The notes beneath the pieces are model-generated. The model made no database searches. It had not been told where the DNA came from and saw only the letters and a program-made list of their open reading frames with translations. A program made the translations under genes and the position numbers. From Breviolum minutum Mf 1.05b.01 (Eukaryota; Sar; Dinophyceae; Suessiales; Symbiodiniaceae), in contig DF240207.1 in the NCBI GenBank assembly GCA_000507305.1, positions 34,328 to 98,327 on the forward strand: a stretch of 64,000 nucleotides of DNA, written 5' to 3'. Below are positions 42,101 to 57,100 of the stretch, piece after piece (the first letter of the stretch is position 1; the number at the start of each line of letters is the position of its first letter).

Positions 42101-45100
42101 TCGAGGAAAGTCAGAAAGCGCCGAGGCTCTCAGTGCCAGAATTCTACCTTTGGGATCCTTAACGAAAGCCGCCTCTCCTCCTTCTTTTAGAGTCAAGTCA
42201 GTGAGCTTTTCCAAAACCTCGCCTTGCAAGATTTCCACCTTGTCGTCGCCAACATCAAGGAGAGCCATGGAGGCAAGCTGATTGTGCAAATGTTTCAGCT
42301 TGGTGTGTGCGATATGGAACAGTCTGCTTTCCTCCAGCAAGCTGGGCGGCAGGCAAACACGCATGTTGCATGTGCCTCTACTTGACCAAGAACTTTTTGT
42401 CACATATTGGTGGGTAGAAACTGATTGAGGATTGCTTGGCGTAGCACACGTTTGAACGAAGTGTCCATCATTCTGTTTTCTGTAGAAGATCTTTTCGATC
42501 TGTGGTGTGCTGCCAACCTTGGCTGTTATGTTAGTAGCCATGATCTCATCTTCAGCGTCCATCTTCTCGTTATCCTCGCGCGGACTTCTTGGTCGCTTTC
42601 GGCTACCTGAACTCTCTTGAGATGGCATAGTGTGAAAAGCCTTTCGAACAGCGTGTCTTCAGGTGAAATGAGGAACAGGGAATTTTTGTCGCTTTTAGAT
42701 CTTGCGCCAAAATGTCGCAACTCCCCCAAAAGAAATATATCTTCTAACCAGCACGAGTGTTGTTGAGGCATTTTGCCAAAAAAACACACCAAGAACACCT
42801 CAAATGTTTCACTGCATTTCCCCTGAGGTTTGGGGGGTTAAAAAAAATCCCAACATATCTTTTCTTCAACGCCAAGTCAATCAAGTCATGACGAATCAGG
42901 TGGAAAAACATCTCTCAAAAACCCTGATGATCAACTCTAAGGGGCGAAGCTGGTTGTTCAGTTCTCTGGCCAAATCATATCTACCCTAAGGATCCTGACC
43001 CCTCAAAGGCCTGGCTATTTTGAGGACCCGATCCCTAGAATACAGGTTCAAACCCTTCCATTGGAGGGTCAAATGATCCTTAGGGTATATAATATTGCAC
43101 CAACCCTACGACTCATGGGATCTCAAGTCACTGGTGGGAACTGGAGATCCAAAAGAACCCTGCGAAAAACTGGTTCTTTTCTCGCTCTTCTTTGGAGGGT
43201 CCGATGCTTCTTAGGGAACTTAGATTTCCCTGAAATTAGATCATTTCCCTGATTTCCATTCCTTGGCTACCTCTTGGGGGCCCAAAACTCATGTGAGGTC
43301 GCTATGATTTGACCACAGTTATAAGGAATACCCTCCCTGAAAGTAACAGTTCGCACCTGCCAGGAAGCCCTCCCAAGAGGAAAGCAGTCTTGGAATCATC
43401 CATTATCAGGTGCAAGCTGTTAGTTTCAGGGAGTAGGAACCCTGAAAAAAAACTGCCAAATTTGAAGGAACATCGAACCCAAATTCCTTCATTTTTCAGG
43501 AGTCCTTCGGATGTATATTCCAATTCCATCAAGCTAAACTTGTCGGAAAAACCTTCAACTATTAGACACATGTGCTACAAGTCTTAACTCACATTCTTTC
43601 CATATGGATGTTTCCGAAAACAATGGTATCCCCAAATCATCCATTTTAAATAGTGTTTTCCATTATTTTCACCATCCCTTTTGGGGGTTTTCCCCCTAAT
43701 TTTTGGAAACATCCATATAATTGGGGAAAACCCGTCGTTCAAAGGAGGGGGCCCGACCCTGGCATCATCCCTTCTGGCACCTTGCACAGCAAGTCGTAGA
43801 AACGGAAATCTCACTGGCACCTTAGGTGAACCCCCCAGGAGCCACGGGTATGGTAATGGGTATAAAAATGGTATTTCATCTGGTTGGTGGTTGGTTCACC
43901 AATCCATTTGAAAAATATGCTCGTCAAATTGGATCATGAAACCCCAAGGTTCGAGGTAAAAATAAGAAATATTTGAGTTGCCACCACCTAGTCATGGTAT
44001 TTTCCCATACCATCCCATGGTTGCCGGGTATATTTAGCTACATATATTTAGTTGATTTTTCATTCATGGTTTTCATGTAGCTAAATATACACTTACCCCA
44101 TGGATGATATGGTATTTGAACCCCCCAAAAAACATATCTTGATAAGACATTCATACAGGGGTCACAAACAAAACATCTTCTCACCAGGTACTGTTGATGG
44201 AAGAAATCCTGCACCACCTGGAATGCTTAAAAGTTAAAACAAAACCCTATAAATAATAGGATAATCATCATCCTTGGTGGTGCAAGATTTTGTCCACCAA
44301 CAGTATGACTGGAGGATTTAAGATGTCCAGGATGTGTTACCATCTTTCCTGCCCTTCCCATCACCAGACATGTCAGGTACCTAAAATGGAGGTACTCACC
44401 TATATAAGCTGTATGTAAGGCTTATGTAAGGGAAAACCCATCCCAAAATGGCCTTATAAGGTTCAGTACCTCCATTTTAGGTACCTGAAACTCCTGGTGA
44501 TCCCAGGTGTGCACCTTTGGTCATCCCATCTTCTGAGTCCTCCTCTACCACCTCTTCATGGATCTCCTGGCCACAAACAAAATACCATCGGATGCATCCA
44601 TCTTTATGGCTAATCAACCAACCCCCCCCTAAGGGGTTTAATAAGGCCTTAGTAAGGGAAACCAATGGTTAAGAAACCCTTAGGGGTGGGTAACCCCCAA
44701 CTTGTATGTCTTAGTTTGGCATAGTTTGGCTATGTCCTGTTACGTTTTGAACTGTAGTTCTCTCAGCTATATTTCATCATCCACGGACCGGAAATCATCT
44801 GCACAAACAACATCAGAACGACGGCTGTAGAACTGTTTACGGAATAAAAATCCCACTACCACTGTGTGAGGGACACCAGCTAACATGGTGCGAAATCGTT
44901 TCTATGAGGGACGAACCTGCCTTTGGGTTAAATGAAAACCCCATGTCTTCATCCAGGTGGGAAGTGAACATCGTCTCTTAAATGTTTTATGTGGTTCAAG
45001 CACCGAACATATTCCCCAAATGGTGATTAATTTTCTTGTAGAAAGGTATATACCTGAACAAAAACATGGTAGCGGTGTGAAGCCGTCTCTTCTCTGAACC

Positions 45101-48100
45101 TATCCTCATCTGCCATCAGGTCAAGCTGTCTCGGAAAGCTCCCCAATCCTTTCCTTTCGCATCTAAGAGAAACCTCCGCCCAAAAACATGGGTACCACTT
45201 GGATGTGCCAGGAATATTTTGAGAGGTTAGTAAGTGGGTTATAACCCCAATATGCTTCATTTATAAGTAAGCTGAAACCCATTTACTAAGCAAACCATTT
45301 ACTAACTTCATAAAACATCCAAGCACACCTGAAGTTTGCGTACCAAACTGCCAAAAGACATCAAAAAAATCCTTTTCTGCTTTGTGACACTTCTACCCAC
45401 CATGTTTTTTTTTAAGGGTTTTGTAGTTGAGCCACGAAAAAAACCCGGCCTTACTTTCCATTACGCTGATTGGTTTATAGGGATCCTTATATTGGCGTAT
45501 CATAATCCCCATAACTGGGTAGTATCATCCCCTATAGCCTAAACAACCAGATTGTTTTAATGCTCAGTTGAACTTGGGGCAAGCTCTGTATCCCGTATGA
45601 CTTGAGAATGGGCCTGTTAAAATCCTTAATCCTACTGTGGAAGTGTAGGGGGTAAGGGATTCTGATTGTGATTCTGGAAGGTTTTTTTTTTGGAAATTGT
45701 TAAGCCTAGGCTTCCAAACACCTTGGGTTTGGAGGTATGAAAAGACCCCCAAACCATACCGATCAAACACCAAACCTCAGGAGGTCTGACTGGAAGACTA
45801 GGGCTTTCGTTATAAATGAATTTTTCTTCCCCACATAAATGGCCTTATAGAAATGGGTTTTCCTGGGGTTATAACCTGTGATTCTTGCTGCTGTTTCCAT
45901 GCACCAGGTCAGTTCCGTGCTCACCCGTCCACGGCCACCGGAAGCGCTGAGAATATAGAGCGCAAATGCGAAGTGGGAGGAGTCAGCCGGGAAATCTGTC
46001 GTGGAGGGGAAAGCGAGCTGAAGGAAGTTGCCCGGAGTGAAACCAAAGTGATAGCTGCCCTCCATAATGCCTTTGGCGAGAGCGCACGCCCAAGGAGTAG
46101 AGCTGCATTTGAGGCTAATAACGGCCATGTTAGGGGAGATGCGCCGGGTAATCCAACAGCGGAACTGAGGAGGAGTAGCGGAGTGACGGTATCCCCTGCT
46201 GTCCAAATAGTTGGAGAGCTCGTGGATGCAGTGCCAGCATTGCAAAAGTCGCTGCCCGACTCCGGTTGTAGTTTGCAACGCCAACCGGTACCCCTGAGTG
46301 CAGCGGGATCAGTTGTCAAAAACATGTCGCTTAATCGGCGCGTGGACCTGGATCTCGCTCGACGTGGGGACGAGGCAGTCCCGGTGGCTCGCAAGTCCCT
46401 GGAACGACCCAACAAGGCAATCAAACCGTACAGAGTATATTTAGATTTGGCTTACATGCATGGTAAATGTCGGTAAATATTCAATACATGGATCCTATGA
46501 GTATAAGTAGCTCGCTTGGCGGTCCATCGAAGGGAAGAGCAGCATAAATGACTGCCATAAATTCATCGATTTTCTTGTCGGAACTCTCTCTGAACACTGT
46601 GGTTTTCCAGCCACCGGGGAGTTCAGAAACGAATAGTTGAATAGTTTCCAAGTTGGTGGTTCCAACCCATTTGAAAAACATGCTCATCAAATTATGGATC
46701 ATTTCCCCAGGTAGAGGTGAAAATAAAAATATTTGAGTTGCCACCACCTAGATTTACCATAAAAATCACTCATTCACGTAGGTAAATATGCCACTCCCAT
46801 GGATCCTATGGGATTGCCATGTGATTACCCAGAGGCTCCCATGTAGGAAATATTTACCGAAACCATCGTCAACTGGCCCAACTGTCCCCGTAATCTCGGG
46901 ATGCAAAGGGTCGCCTTTGGCCGATTTCAAAATGAAAACCCAGACCTGGTACCCTAAACAACTGTTTTTAATGGATGTTTGGTGAAACAACAATTTTTTA
47001 TGTAATGATTTGGAATCATCCAATTGAAACAACCATAAAAAACTGGTTGTTTGGAGTTCCAGGGACTTGTTCAAGTTCCAGCTATTTGTGTGTATCAAAA
47101 GCCATTTCCCCTTGTTCATGTGGCCATTTTTGACCTTTCAGGTATAAATAATCCATATTATGGAGCATGTGGGTTTCGAATGAAATCGTGAAGCACCTTG
47201 CCATGATTTTTGTTGATCATCTTCCACCAACCTGGATCGTGAAAAATAAACCCTGAAAATAGGTGCTTCCCAAAAAGGAAAGGATCATCTTCCGACCATC
47301 CATTTTCAGGTGCTATATTAGGTAAATTTCAATCGCATTTCCTTTTTTTTTGGTTGTTCTCTTCTCTTACCTTTTGAGAGCTGGAAATTTTTTGGATCTT
47401 CGGCGAAAAACCCCCGATCTTCGTTGCGGAAGATCCAGCCGTCCTTCTCTGCAGCCTCCTCGGCATCACCATCGGTGACACCCGAAGCAATTTGCCATGT
47501 GCGACCTCATCAAATTCGATTCTTGTCCCTCCTATAGAAGGTGGGGTTTTCCCCCCCAAACGCCGATGAAGTCAACAAAAATGGAGTGAAAAAACATAGG
47601 GCTGCCTATATAATGTAGGGTGTTTTTTTTCACCCCCAGGAAAACCCATTTAGTTTCGGCCATTTATAGGGGAAAAAAACCCGGTATAATTGCTTAGGGG
47701 CCCACCTTGTAGCCATAGGGATCCAATAGACCCAGAACATATGACCCGAACCCAAAGAATGCACTGGCAGCGCTTGCAGGAAACAACCTTGAATCACCCC
47801 CACCCCTAGGGATCCTGGCTCACCGAACCTGAAAATGGTAATGGAACCGAAATACTATGCATTTCGGAGGTGATGAAGGACAACCTAATCATCTGAGAAT
47901 GTACTATTGATTTGTAGGGTAGGAAGCCAAAATCTAATCAGTGGGATTTTCAGGCACTCCCAAGGACATGGGACCCCCTTGAAGGTTCTTGTTGGATGAT
48001 CTTCGATGTTCCTTTGAATTTGGCTGTTTTCCCACGGTTCCATATCCAATTGATGAGATCTATACAATAAGATCAAAATCCTTCAGAAGTAACCAGTCTT

Positions 48101-51100
48101 ACATATCCTTTTTTGTTAAGTAACCGTAAACTGACGTTGAAAATTTACACAGCTTGGAGCCCTGAACCTTGCCGGAGCAACATGGTGACCAACCGTCGGT
48201 GAACTGGCCGTTATAATTCCCGAAATACATTCCCTAGGCTTCCAAACACCTTGGGTTTGGAGGTATGAAAAGACCCCCCAAAACATAGCGATCAAACACC
48301 AAACCTCAGGAGATCTGACTGGAAGACTAGGGCTTTCGTTATAAATGAATTTTTCTTCCCCATATAAATGGCCTTATTTCATGACTAACTGGGGTTAACC
48401 TGTGAGGTATGACTGGAAGACCTAGAGATTGATCCTGCTGGGGAAATCGTTTGGAAATTCGTTCCCTCAACACAGTTACAATTCCAAGAGCCAAGGTGCT
48501 GATGAGCTGCAAACGCTTGGCATAATTCTCACGGATGTATATGAAGGCACCACCTGGAACCCACCCAAACCAACCGTTGATGGGTTGCCAGAAATGCAAG
48601 GACCCGGAAATGGCGATGAACCCAAGGAGCCGAGGTTGGTAGGTAGGTTTTCGGACTCCCCATGAAAAAATTCCCACAGGTGATTTTGTTTTACATCCAA
48701 AACTGTCCAAAACGGTGGTGACAGCCTTGGGATTTTTGGTTGCCATCAACAGCAACAGGGGGAAATTTACTGAGCTTAGCTCCCTCCCAGTCGAGGTCCC
48801 AAGCACGGGAAAAGCCAAGTTTGGGGACCTTTTTTTGGAGATCCGTGACTTTGGGGAGAAGGTTTTTTCCCTAGATCTACCATAAAATCCATAATTTTAA
48901 GCCAATTTGTAGGCAAATGTGCCAGTCCCATTCGGTGCATATGGGTTTTTTGTATCAGATTCAGATTTCGTGTTCTAAAAACAAAGAATTTCAGTGGCTG
49001 AAATCTCCTACCCCGAAGAATCCTGTGACCTCACAATAGCCTGGCTGAACTACTCCTGCAGAAAATATGTTCAAATTCTCATTGGAGGATCCCTCCTGAT
49101 TCTTAGGGCCAGTTCATGTCAACCGTTTCCTTCGTTGAACATATCCGTTTTGTTTTCCTGGGACTCAAAGTTTCTAGCTGGTGCTTTCAACCCAGTTGAA
49201 AACAATTAATTAGTCAAATTGGATCATTTTACCATTCATTTGCCCCAGGTAGGGATAATAAAAGCACATACTAGACACCACCACCTGATATGTAAAGATA
49301 TCCTCAGGTAGGATGTTCTATTATGCCTCAGGTAGGATATCCCCAGGATATATTGTTGACATATCAGAAACATTTTCCGATGTTGCCCCAGGTAGGGATG
49401 TTCAACAACCTCAGGTAAAACCATCTGAAAGGAAGCCGGGGTCCTGCCTGAGAATCTGGAAACCCAGTGGATCGGAAAGATAGTGAAGGTGAAAAAAACG
49501 GGCTAAAATTGGTGGGTTTCGGTTTCCCCAACTGGCCCATGGGTTTTGCCTACTAAAAATGAGCATTTTTTGGGGTGTGAAATGGGGGTACCACCATTTG
49601 AGTAACACCCAAATATGCATAGATTCTTTACCCACTTAGTCTGGTTTAGGCAACACCCAAGTCATCCCGGATAATCAATCCATGTTTTCGGTATAGTACT
49701 ACGTGTGGAAAATTAAGGTAAGCCCAAAGGTATAGGTAAATATACAATACCTAAATACCTGCATGATACTGTTGATGGTTCAGAAATCCAGCGATCACCA
49801 GTTGAGGTTGGTAGTTGAAATCCCACTATTCACAAGGTTTTGGACATATCAGGTGGTTGGCCTTGGGATTTCTGCACCATCAACCATATGGATGATGAGG
49901 TCGGCAGGCCCCTCCAAAACCCTTCGTCCACCTGCATAGCTCATGAGTCGTTGCAAGGCCAGACCCGCTAAAGGTGTAAGGTCGACATTGAAATCCTCGC
50001 TGACCTTGGGAGCTCCGGAACCATGGCACTGGAAGAATTGCAAGGCGACGGCCACCTGCTACACCCCAGAAATCTAACAGCTACATTTACATACTTCAAG
50101 AAATACCAGTAGATTTAAGCCAAATGGTCGTAACTATACTATACGTGGAGCATATGGGTAAGGATGTGATTGGATGAATGGTTACGCAAAATACTCCCAA
50201 ATTGGTACTCCATACAGGGAGTATCTGGGTGAAGTAACTGGCTTAGAACGATTGTTCCAAACTGATAGTTCATATCCCAAGATTGGGCATACAACTTATG
50301 ACTTGGTTACAAACACCATTTACACTTGGATTTACTTGTTTGATGCTTAGAATATGCAAACAATATCATCCCAAATGGTGATTGAATGGTGGTGAATCCC
50401 ATGGTACAATCCGTAAAATATCACCTTGAACAATTTATTTCCAGTAGCTCCAGGGTTTGCGATAAATGTTCCCCTTAAAAAGATCAGACAAACATAGGTG
50501 GATTGTCTGCAGTTCCGCCCCTCAAAAGGGACATTCATCACAAACCCTGTAGCTAACCTGGGGTCTCAAGATTCCCGCAACAAAGCCTGATTGGTTAATG
50601 ATGTGACTTGCACAAGGTGCCATTTGATACTATACCTACGCATAATCATATCATCCATTTATATTGCATGTACCCATATTGATGGTTGATTTTCATGATA
50701 CATATATTCCTGGTTGAGGGATCAAGGGGTGCCAAATGGTAAGGGGTGGCACAATCAGCAACCCCTTAGGCTTCAGCAACTATTATGTCCTGGTAGGGTT
50801 AAATACACCTTTCACAGGACGATCTGACACAATTCACCTTCACTACCATATTGTCATACCATTTTCGGAGCCAAACTTTCCCCTACTCCATTCAGTACTA
50901 GAAAGGGTGTGTGGGTGGATTGGTTCTGTCGATTATAGCTCGCTCAAGCCCAGCTGATATTCAGCTATGCAAAAGGTGATTCTTAAAACCATTGCTCATC
51001 CGAAAATTCCAATCAAGGTTTCTTCACATTGAATCCCGAAGAAGCCTGGATCTTCGGTAGAAGGAGGGGAAACCAGTAATAAGAATCATTGGACCCTCCA

Positions 51101-54100
51101 ATGGGAGGGGTTTGAAGCTGTAGGTGTCCCTGTTTTGAGGTCCTGTAGGGATTCTGAAAGTGTAATGTTACCCCTCCAGGAAACGGGTCCATGTCCCACC
51201 AAAGGAAAAAGAACAAGTCATTGACTCAAAAATGCCGAAAGGTATGGGGATATCTTATTTTCCCTCAAGGGTATCTCTTATCTTATTATAATCAACCAAC
51301 AGTTGCGAACGAATATAATCCCTTGACTTGACTCTTTAAAGCTAACAAGGGCCCATCACCAGAAACCAATGTTTCTCGATAGTGGGTTGAGCCACCCCGG
51401 TTGAAAAACACTATTTGGTCCAATAGAGGATCACTGTACCCCAAAAAGGAGTGAATATTTAACAAGGACATCAGAAACCAATAGCCACCTAATCACTCAC
51501 AAAAGGATATATACCATGATTATAACATGATGTACCCAAATGCTCCATTCATATGGACTAATTTACTACATTTGGATTGAATTTATGGCATTATATTTGA
51601 AAAAAAGTCGTATAAGTTAATATATTCCACTCCCATAGCGCAGCCAGTTTCCCTCTACAAAATAACCCACAAAAAAAAAATCAACACCCCCGAACACCCA
51701 CGGAAGATTAACGGCTCGAACCTGAGAATGATACATCCCTGGAAAAGGAATGTATGTTACAACATGTTGTGATTGTTCTTGGATTTTGCTACACCCTGGA
51801 AGATTAACATGGAACCAACAAAAATCACCCAATTGAAAAGGAACATCATCTTCCAAGGCCCATCATTTTCAGGTTCCAGCTGTTCATCTTCCGGGGTGAA
51901 ATTTTCCCCGCCAAAAGAAACAACAGCAAAAAAACCCAGGAACCGTGTCCAGAAGGCCATCGCCTTGGATGATCAACGTGGATATATTTGTGGTGAGCCA
52001 GGCCTTTAAATGAGGTGGACCTTTCCTTTTCATCATATTGGTTCTCACTTAGCGAATGCAACCCTGAAATAAAAGTTCGAACTTGATTTTCCCTACTATA
52101 TACTGTAAATATCTAATCCCAAAGAGTTTAAAGTTTAGCCATTGGCCAAGTAAGGGTTAATAGGGATCCTTAATCAACTGATGGTAAATTGGTGCTTTGG
52201 ATTCCGATGGGATCCCTGAACATGAACGGGAATCTTATACTTGTCGGGTACCCGATCGGAATCCCAAAGCACCAATCCAAACCAGCAATTAAACATTAGC
52301 TGATTATAAATTATAGTGGTTTATGAAATAATCCCTACATAACTGGGTAGTCGAATCCCCCCCCTATATTGCCCTAAACAACCGGTTTATTTTTCATTGC
52401 TCAAGTGATCTTGGCACCCCGGTTGTGTCAACATAAAACTTCTGCAGCGGAAAAAGCAGAGTTGAACTAAACTAAACCAACAAAAGTGCAAGTAATTTTG
52501 ACATTCAAGAAACTGTTGCTAGTAATTGAACATAATTCAACACGGAAAAGTGCAGTTTAGATGATTATAGGCATTTTGAAAGGACACAAAGTCAGCATGC
52601 ACAAGTCAAATGGGTTCAACTTCCGCGGCCAACGTGTCCTGTCCCAATGAAATGCTAAGAGTTTTTCCACCATCTCTCAGGGCTCACGGTCAGACCCACT
52701 CAAAAGGGCTGTTACTAAAGGTATCAAGGATTACCATTTGGGTGTTCCGAGATGAACTGCTGGCTGATTGCAGTAATTACCCTCCTGGGATTCATGTTTA
52801 TATTCCTTCCCAAAACATTTTTGAGTCGTATGATGTTCCTTTTCCAAAGGTGGGATATGTTAGTTTCCTGGAGGCTACTTGGTTCATCACCAGAGAGTCG
52901 AGGAAAGCCATTTTATCATGACAAGTATATTAGAGTGCCGTTGTTGGTGTGCCAGGAAACATAGTATTCCTCAAATGATGATTCTAAATGGGTGTTTCCT
53001 TAAATGGTGGTACCCCCAAAACACCCCAAAATGATCATTTTTGGTAGGAAAACCCGTGGTAATTTGGGTACCACCATTTAGGGGAAACACCCAAATGTGA
53101 TGAATAGGATCTTTCCCACTCCTAAACCACGGATTCGTGGAAGTGAACATCCCAACCTGGATCATCTCAAGTACGATGATCAAACAAATTACTAGACAGG
53201 CGGCTATCGGTTATAGATACTATATCTAAAAATGGTGAGCCTTGGAACAGGTACCACCTAAAACAAATCATGTCATGTGGGGTATCCATATCCTACCAGA
53301 AACAGCTGGCCACATAATCAATTGATCGGCCTTCTTGTGCAAGCATGACCCCAAACCCACTTTGCGACCTCAAAACATCTAAACAAAAAAAAATACCACA
53401 CTGAAATCTCTTAAGTTCATTTGTGTACACCCCCAAAAATTAACGAATGTCCCCCAAAAAAAGGGACCATGTCAACAGGAAATTGTATCAGATTCCAACC
53501 ATTTTACCATAAAATTCCAACCTTTGTTTTCATGGAGCTGTTACCCTCCAGTAAACTAACATAGCTGGCTGGAAAATCACCATTTTCAATAGGGAAAATA
53601 CATCGACTCAATCAACAGGTGCGTTTTTTCCATTGCCAGCCATGTTAGTGGATCCCGGAGTGTAAGTGGGTTCTAACCCTATTAGTAACCCTATTTGAAT
53701 GCGTAGGTGAAACAACCCAGTTACTAGACTTCCAACAGGACATCCAAGGAGGGGTAACAAATCCATGGAGTTTTTGGGACGTTTTCAAATTCTTCCACGG
53801 AACCCTGACCTTGAATCTTTTCGTTCAAAACACCGAGGGGCGAAAAATGGCGATGTTCGGTACATTGACCTCGACCTGAAAATGTTGAAATCCCATCTGC
53901 TCCACCTGAAAAAAAACGGCGTCAATGGAGTTTCCTGGTTCCCTTGTTAGGTGGTAGGTGATATATAATCCCCAAATTGGCAGTATATACCAAATTGGCG
54001 GAAACCGAAAACTTTCCGGGTTGCGGACGTCGACGTCACTGTTTTTTAGTGGTCGAGTTGAACCGAACCACCGGAGGTTTGCACCGGGAGGGATCGAACT

Positions 54101-57100
54101 GTGGGGATTTTGTGGGCGAAAGAAGGTTGGAAGCAACCAGGAACTCCCATTGTAAAGGGCTGATTTCACCCTAGGGTTTTCCCATGGTGCTGGCAGCTGC
54201 TAGTTTTAGGGAGGATACCTGGTACCCTAAACGTTTCGCGTTGTTTTTACTGGATGGAAATGGTGATTTCCAGTGATAATGATTCGGAGTCATCCAACTG
54301 AAACAACCATTTCAAAGTGGATGCTTTTGGTACCAGGTAGCTAGGTTTTTTACCTACAGTACCCTTGCTGAAACTATAACAGCTGGCACCTGAAAATAAC
54401 TGGTTGGAAGAGGATCTTCTCCTTTTGGGAAGGCTTTTTGGGAGGTGCGAACTGGTAGTTTTAGGGAATGTAATTTGCCTGTCAAAACAAAATGGGTTCA
54501 TCTTTTCCCAATATATCTGGGGAACATTTTCCAAACACATCATTGAAACCACGATAAACTGGAAACACCTAGTGGAAGATATCTTCAAACCCCAACGAAA
54601 AACATGGCAACTGTATAACAATTTCCGTCCACCTAGGTATGTTCCTGGGGTTCAAATGCCTTCTCAAGAGGTTTGGATGCCTTGGCGTCTCCAATTTGCC
54701 AAGGCAAAAAAAAACTCACTTCAAACAATTTACTATATGGGTGTTTCCGAAAATAGTGGTACCCCCAAATCATCCATTTTAATAGAGTTTTCCATTATAA
54801 ACCATCCATTTTGGGGTACCCCTATTTTTGGAAACATCCATATATACCATGAGCACCCAAAAACCATGAAAAATAAAGATTTTGGCCGCCTAAACACCCA
54901 GGTTATTTACCAAAACCTCTTAAAATGTAGGTTTGGGGGGGCCCATGGTAGGAAAACAAACGCCAACCAAAAAGGCAAAACAACAGTCCAACATGTGTGT
55001 TCTCATCTGTTTCGGAACTTCATTCCAACCAAGAACCAAACTGGTGGGAAAACTAATATGGAAAACTCCACATCAAATTTTCTACCAACAAATCATGTTT
55101 CATGAAAAAAACCTCCTAACCCCTAATCGTAACCCCAACTACAATTTGCACTATTTGGTTGATATCCTTGTGTTAACTATTGGCATCCATCCCCAAATAT
55201 GGGCTTGGGGTTACGACCCGATTTTTATGAATGACTAATTCGACCAAGTGTAGGTAGATACTTCCTTAACCTGTATGAAGATCCCTTGAAGGCGATTCCG
55301 CGTCTTGAAATACATCCCCATGTAAGATTTGTTCCCTCAGCACCGAAACGTTGCTCCGCTATGAATTGCCGTGTGTATATACCAATATATCAAAAACAAT
55401 CATCATACAAATCAACCATTGTTATCATACACTTCTAAATCAACTCAACCACTGTCAACCACCTATACTAAACATATGCCTGGTTTACCTGAGTCTTCCA
55501 AGCACCTTGTGAGGATCGTTGTTTGGACCCCTATCTTTTTAAGTTCAATGATGCAAATAAACCACCTATGTTTACACCATTCCTTTACCCAACCATGAAC
55601 AATTAGTTGGTGGTTTCAACCCATTAAAACAAAAATAGTCAAATTGGGTTCATCTTCCCCAAGGATCTGGGCGAAAAAAACAACTATTTGAAACCACCAC
55701 TTAACAATATGCTGACACTAGAAATAATAGTTAAATATACGTTTCGGAATCTCCTTTTCCATGCGACCCCCATTTTCAGAAAATCATGGGAAACTTTCCA
55801 CACCTTTTGTCAACCTTCCAAACATCCCAACTTCCCCAACTTCGTGCCCCCACCGCGCTCAGAAGGTTGCCAGAGTCGTTAGCATTGGATACCATTTTGT
55901 CTACTCCTGCGAATCGAATCCACGGAGTTTCCCACGGGAACTTGGATGTCCCAGGAAGCTAGGATCAATGGTTAGTAAGTGGATTATAACTTGTTTAAAA
56001 ATGGGGTATCTTGGGGTTATAACCCATTTACTAACTGTTTACGAAGTTCCTGGGACATTCAAGAAGGGGGGCGGCAAGTTGTATACCAAACCCTAAGAAA
56101 TTACGGGAAAGTTACCTCCAAAAAAGAGGGACAAAAGAACCTAGGTTTTCGTGGGGTTCTTTTGGATCTCCAGTTCCCACCAGTGACTTGAGATCCCAGG
56201 GTTCTTAGGGCTGAACCAATTTGTTGGGTGTTTTTTCTGTTGAGAAAAAATCCTTGCACCACTTGATTTTTTAGCAGAATCCCGATGGAACACCGAGCCG
56301 AAACATATCCAAAACAAATGTGTTTTTGTGTGAAACCCATGCAAATCGGCATGCTCTCATGAGGCTCTAGGACTTCTCTTGCTTTACTCTGTGGGTTCTC
56401 TTGTCGGGGTGCTATTTTGAGCGATTTTGCCTTGAAGGATCGAAGCTGTGGTTGCATCAATTGTTCAAGATCCAATTGTGACACTTCACAAAATGAGAAG
56501 CATGCCACATGATGAGGCGTTACCAACTCATCCATGCATTGCCCAGGATGCACAAATCAATCAATGGTTGGTGTGTCCGCTCAAGTAGATTTTTTGTTAA
56601 GACAGTATGACATGTCCAAGAACGTACTTCAAATGGACATGGTCCTCTTCAAATCATTGACAACATCTTTCATGGTAGCTTGCACCTTGTTGCCGACATT
56701 AATGTGCAATGATTTGGTTTGTCACTGATTTTGCATCTGTGAAGTTTGAAATCAATTGGGCCCAGGTTGGGGCTAAGCAAGCGTGAGATTCATCGGATTG
56801 ATTCGTGACAACACCCCATTCTTGCCATGCTTCAAAGTCAATCTGTTGCAACTTCATGAAGTATGGATTTTCGCACAAAACCTGGCTCTAGGAGACGTGA
56901 AGACACATAGTTATCATAGTTGCTCTGCCGAAAAAAGTTGGCCACAGATCGAGGCCTGGGCTGATGATCGATGACCGACATATTGGAGGCCTGGGCTGAT
57001 GGCTGATCGATGACTGACATGATTTCAGTGCAGGTACGCGTCCGAGATTCACTTCAGAAGGCGTTCAAAAAGCTGTTTTTTCGCATCGTCAATGACCAAG

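Larger units (their letters stand above)
41521..42980 (-). mobile_element. Small LTR retroelement (TRIM-like), minus strand
   Basis: Two direct repeats of about 255 bp (41521-41779 and 42721-42980) are highly similar, sharing long identical blocks such as GAGTGTTGTTGAGGCATTTTG, and flank a 940-bp interior with one 216-codon ORF. Read on the minus strand, the right copy is the 5' repeat and is followed within a few bases by TTGGCGCAAGATCT (+ 42697-42711), which could be a primer-binding site. No reverse transcriptase, protease or integrase is present, so it would move only with help. A family F-like element (41781-41905) sits just inside the 3' repeat, and a family J element abuts the other end. 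Confidence 0.7.
50056..53833. other. Intron stretch
   Basis: Mostly AT-rich sequence with a degraded A element (51381-51495), F (51690-51898), interrupted I (52158-52382), F2 (52779-52875), H (52986-53096) and C2 (53640-53750). 50100-51000 shows no clear element or gene. Confidence 0.5.

Noticed and set aside
48339..48818. Single 159-codon minus ORF as one exon
   Set aside because: Only 48500-48553 fits the globin-like family and phase; the flanks are repeat sequence that happens to be open.
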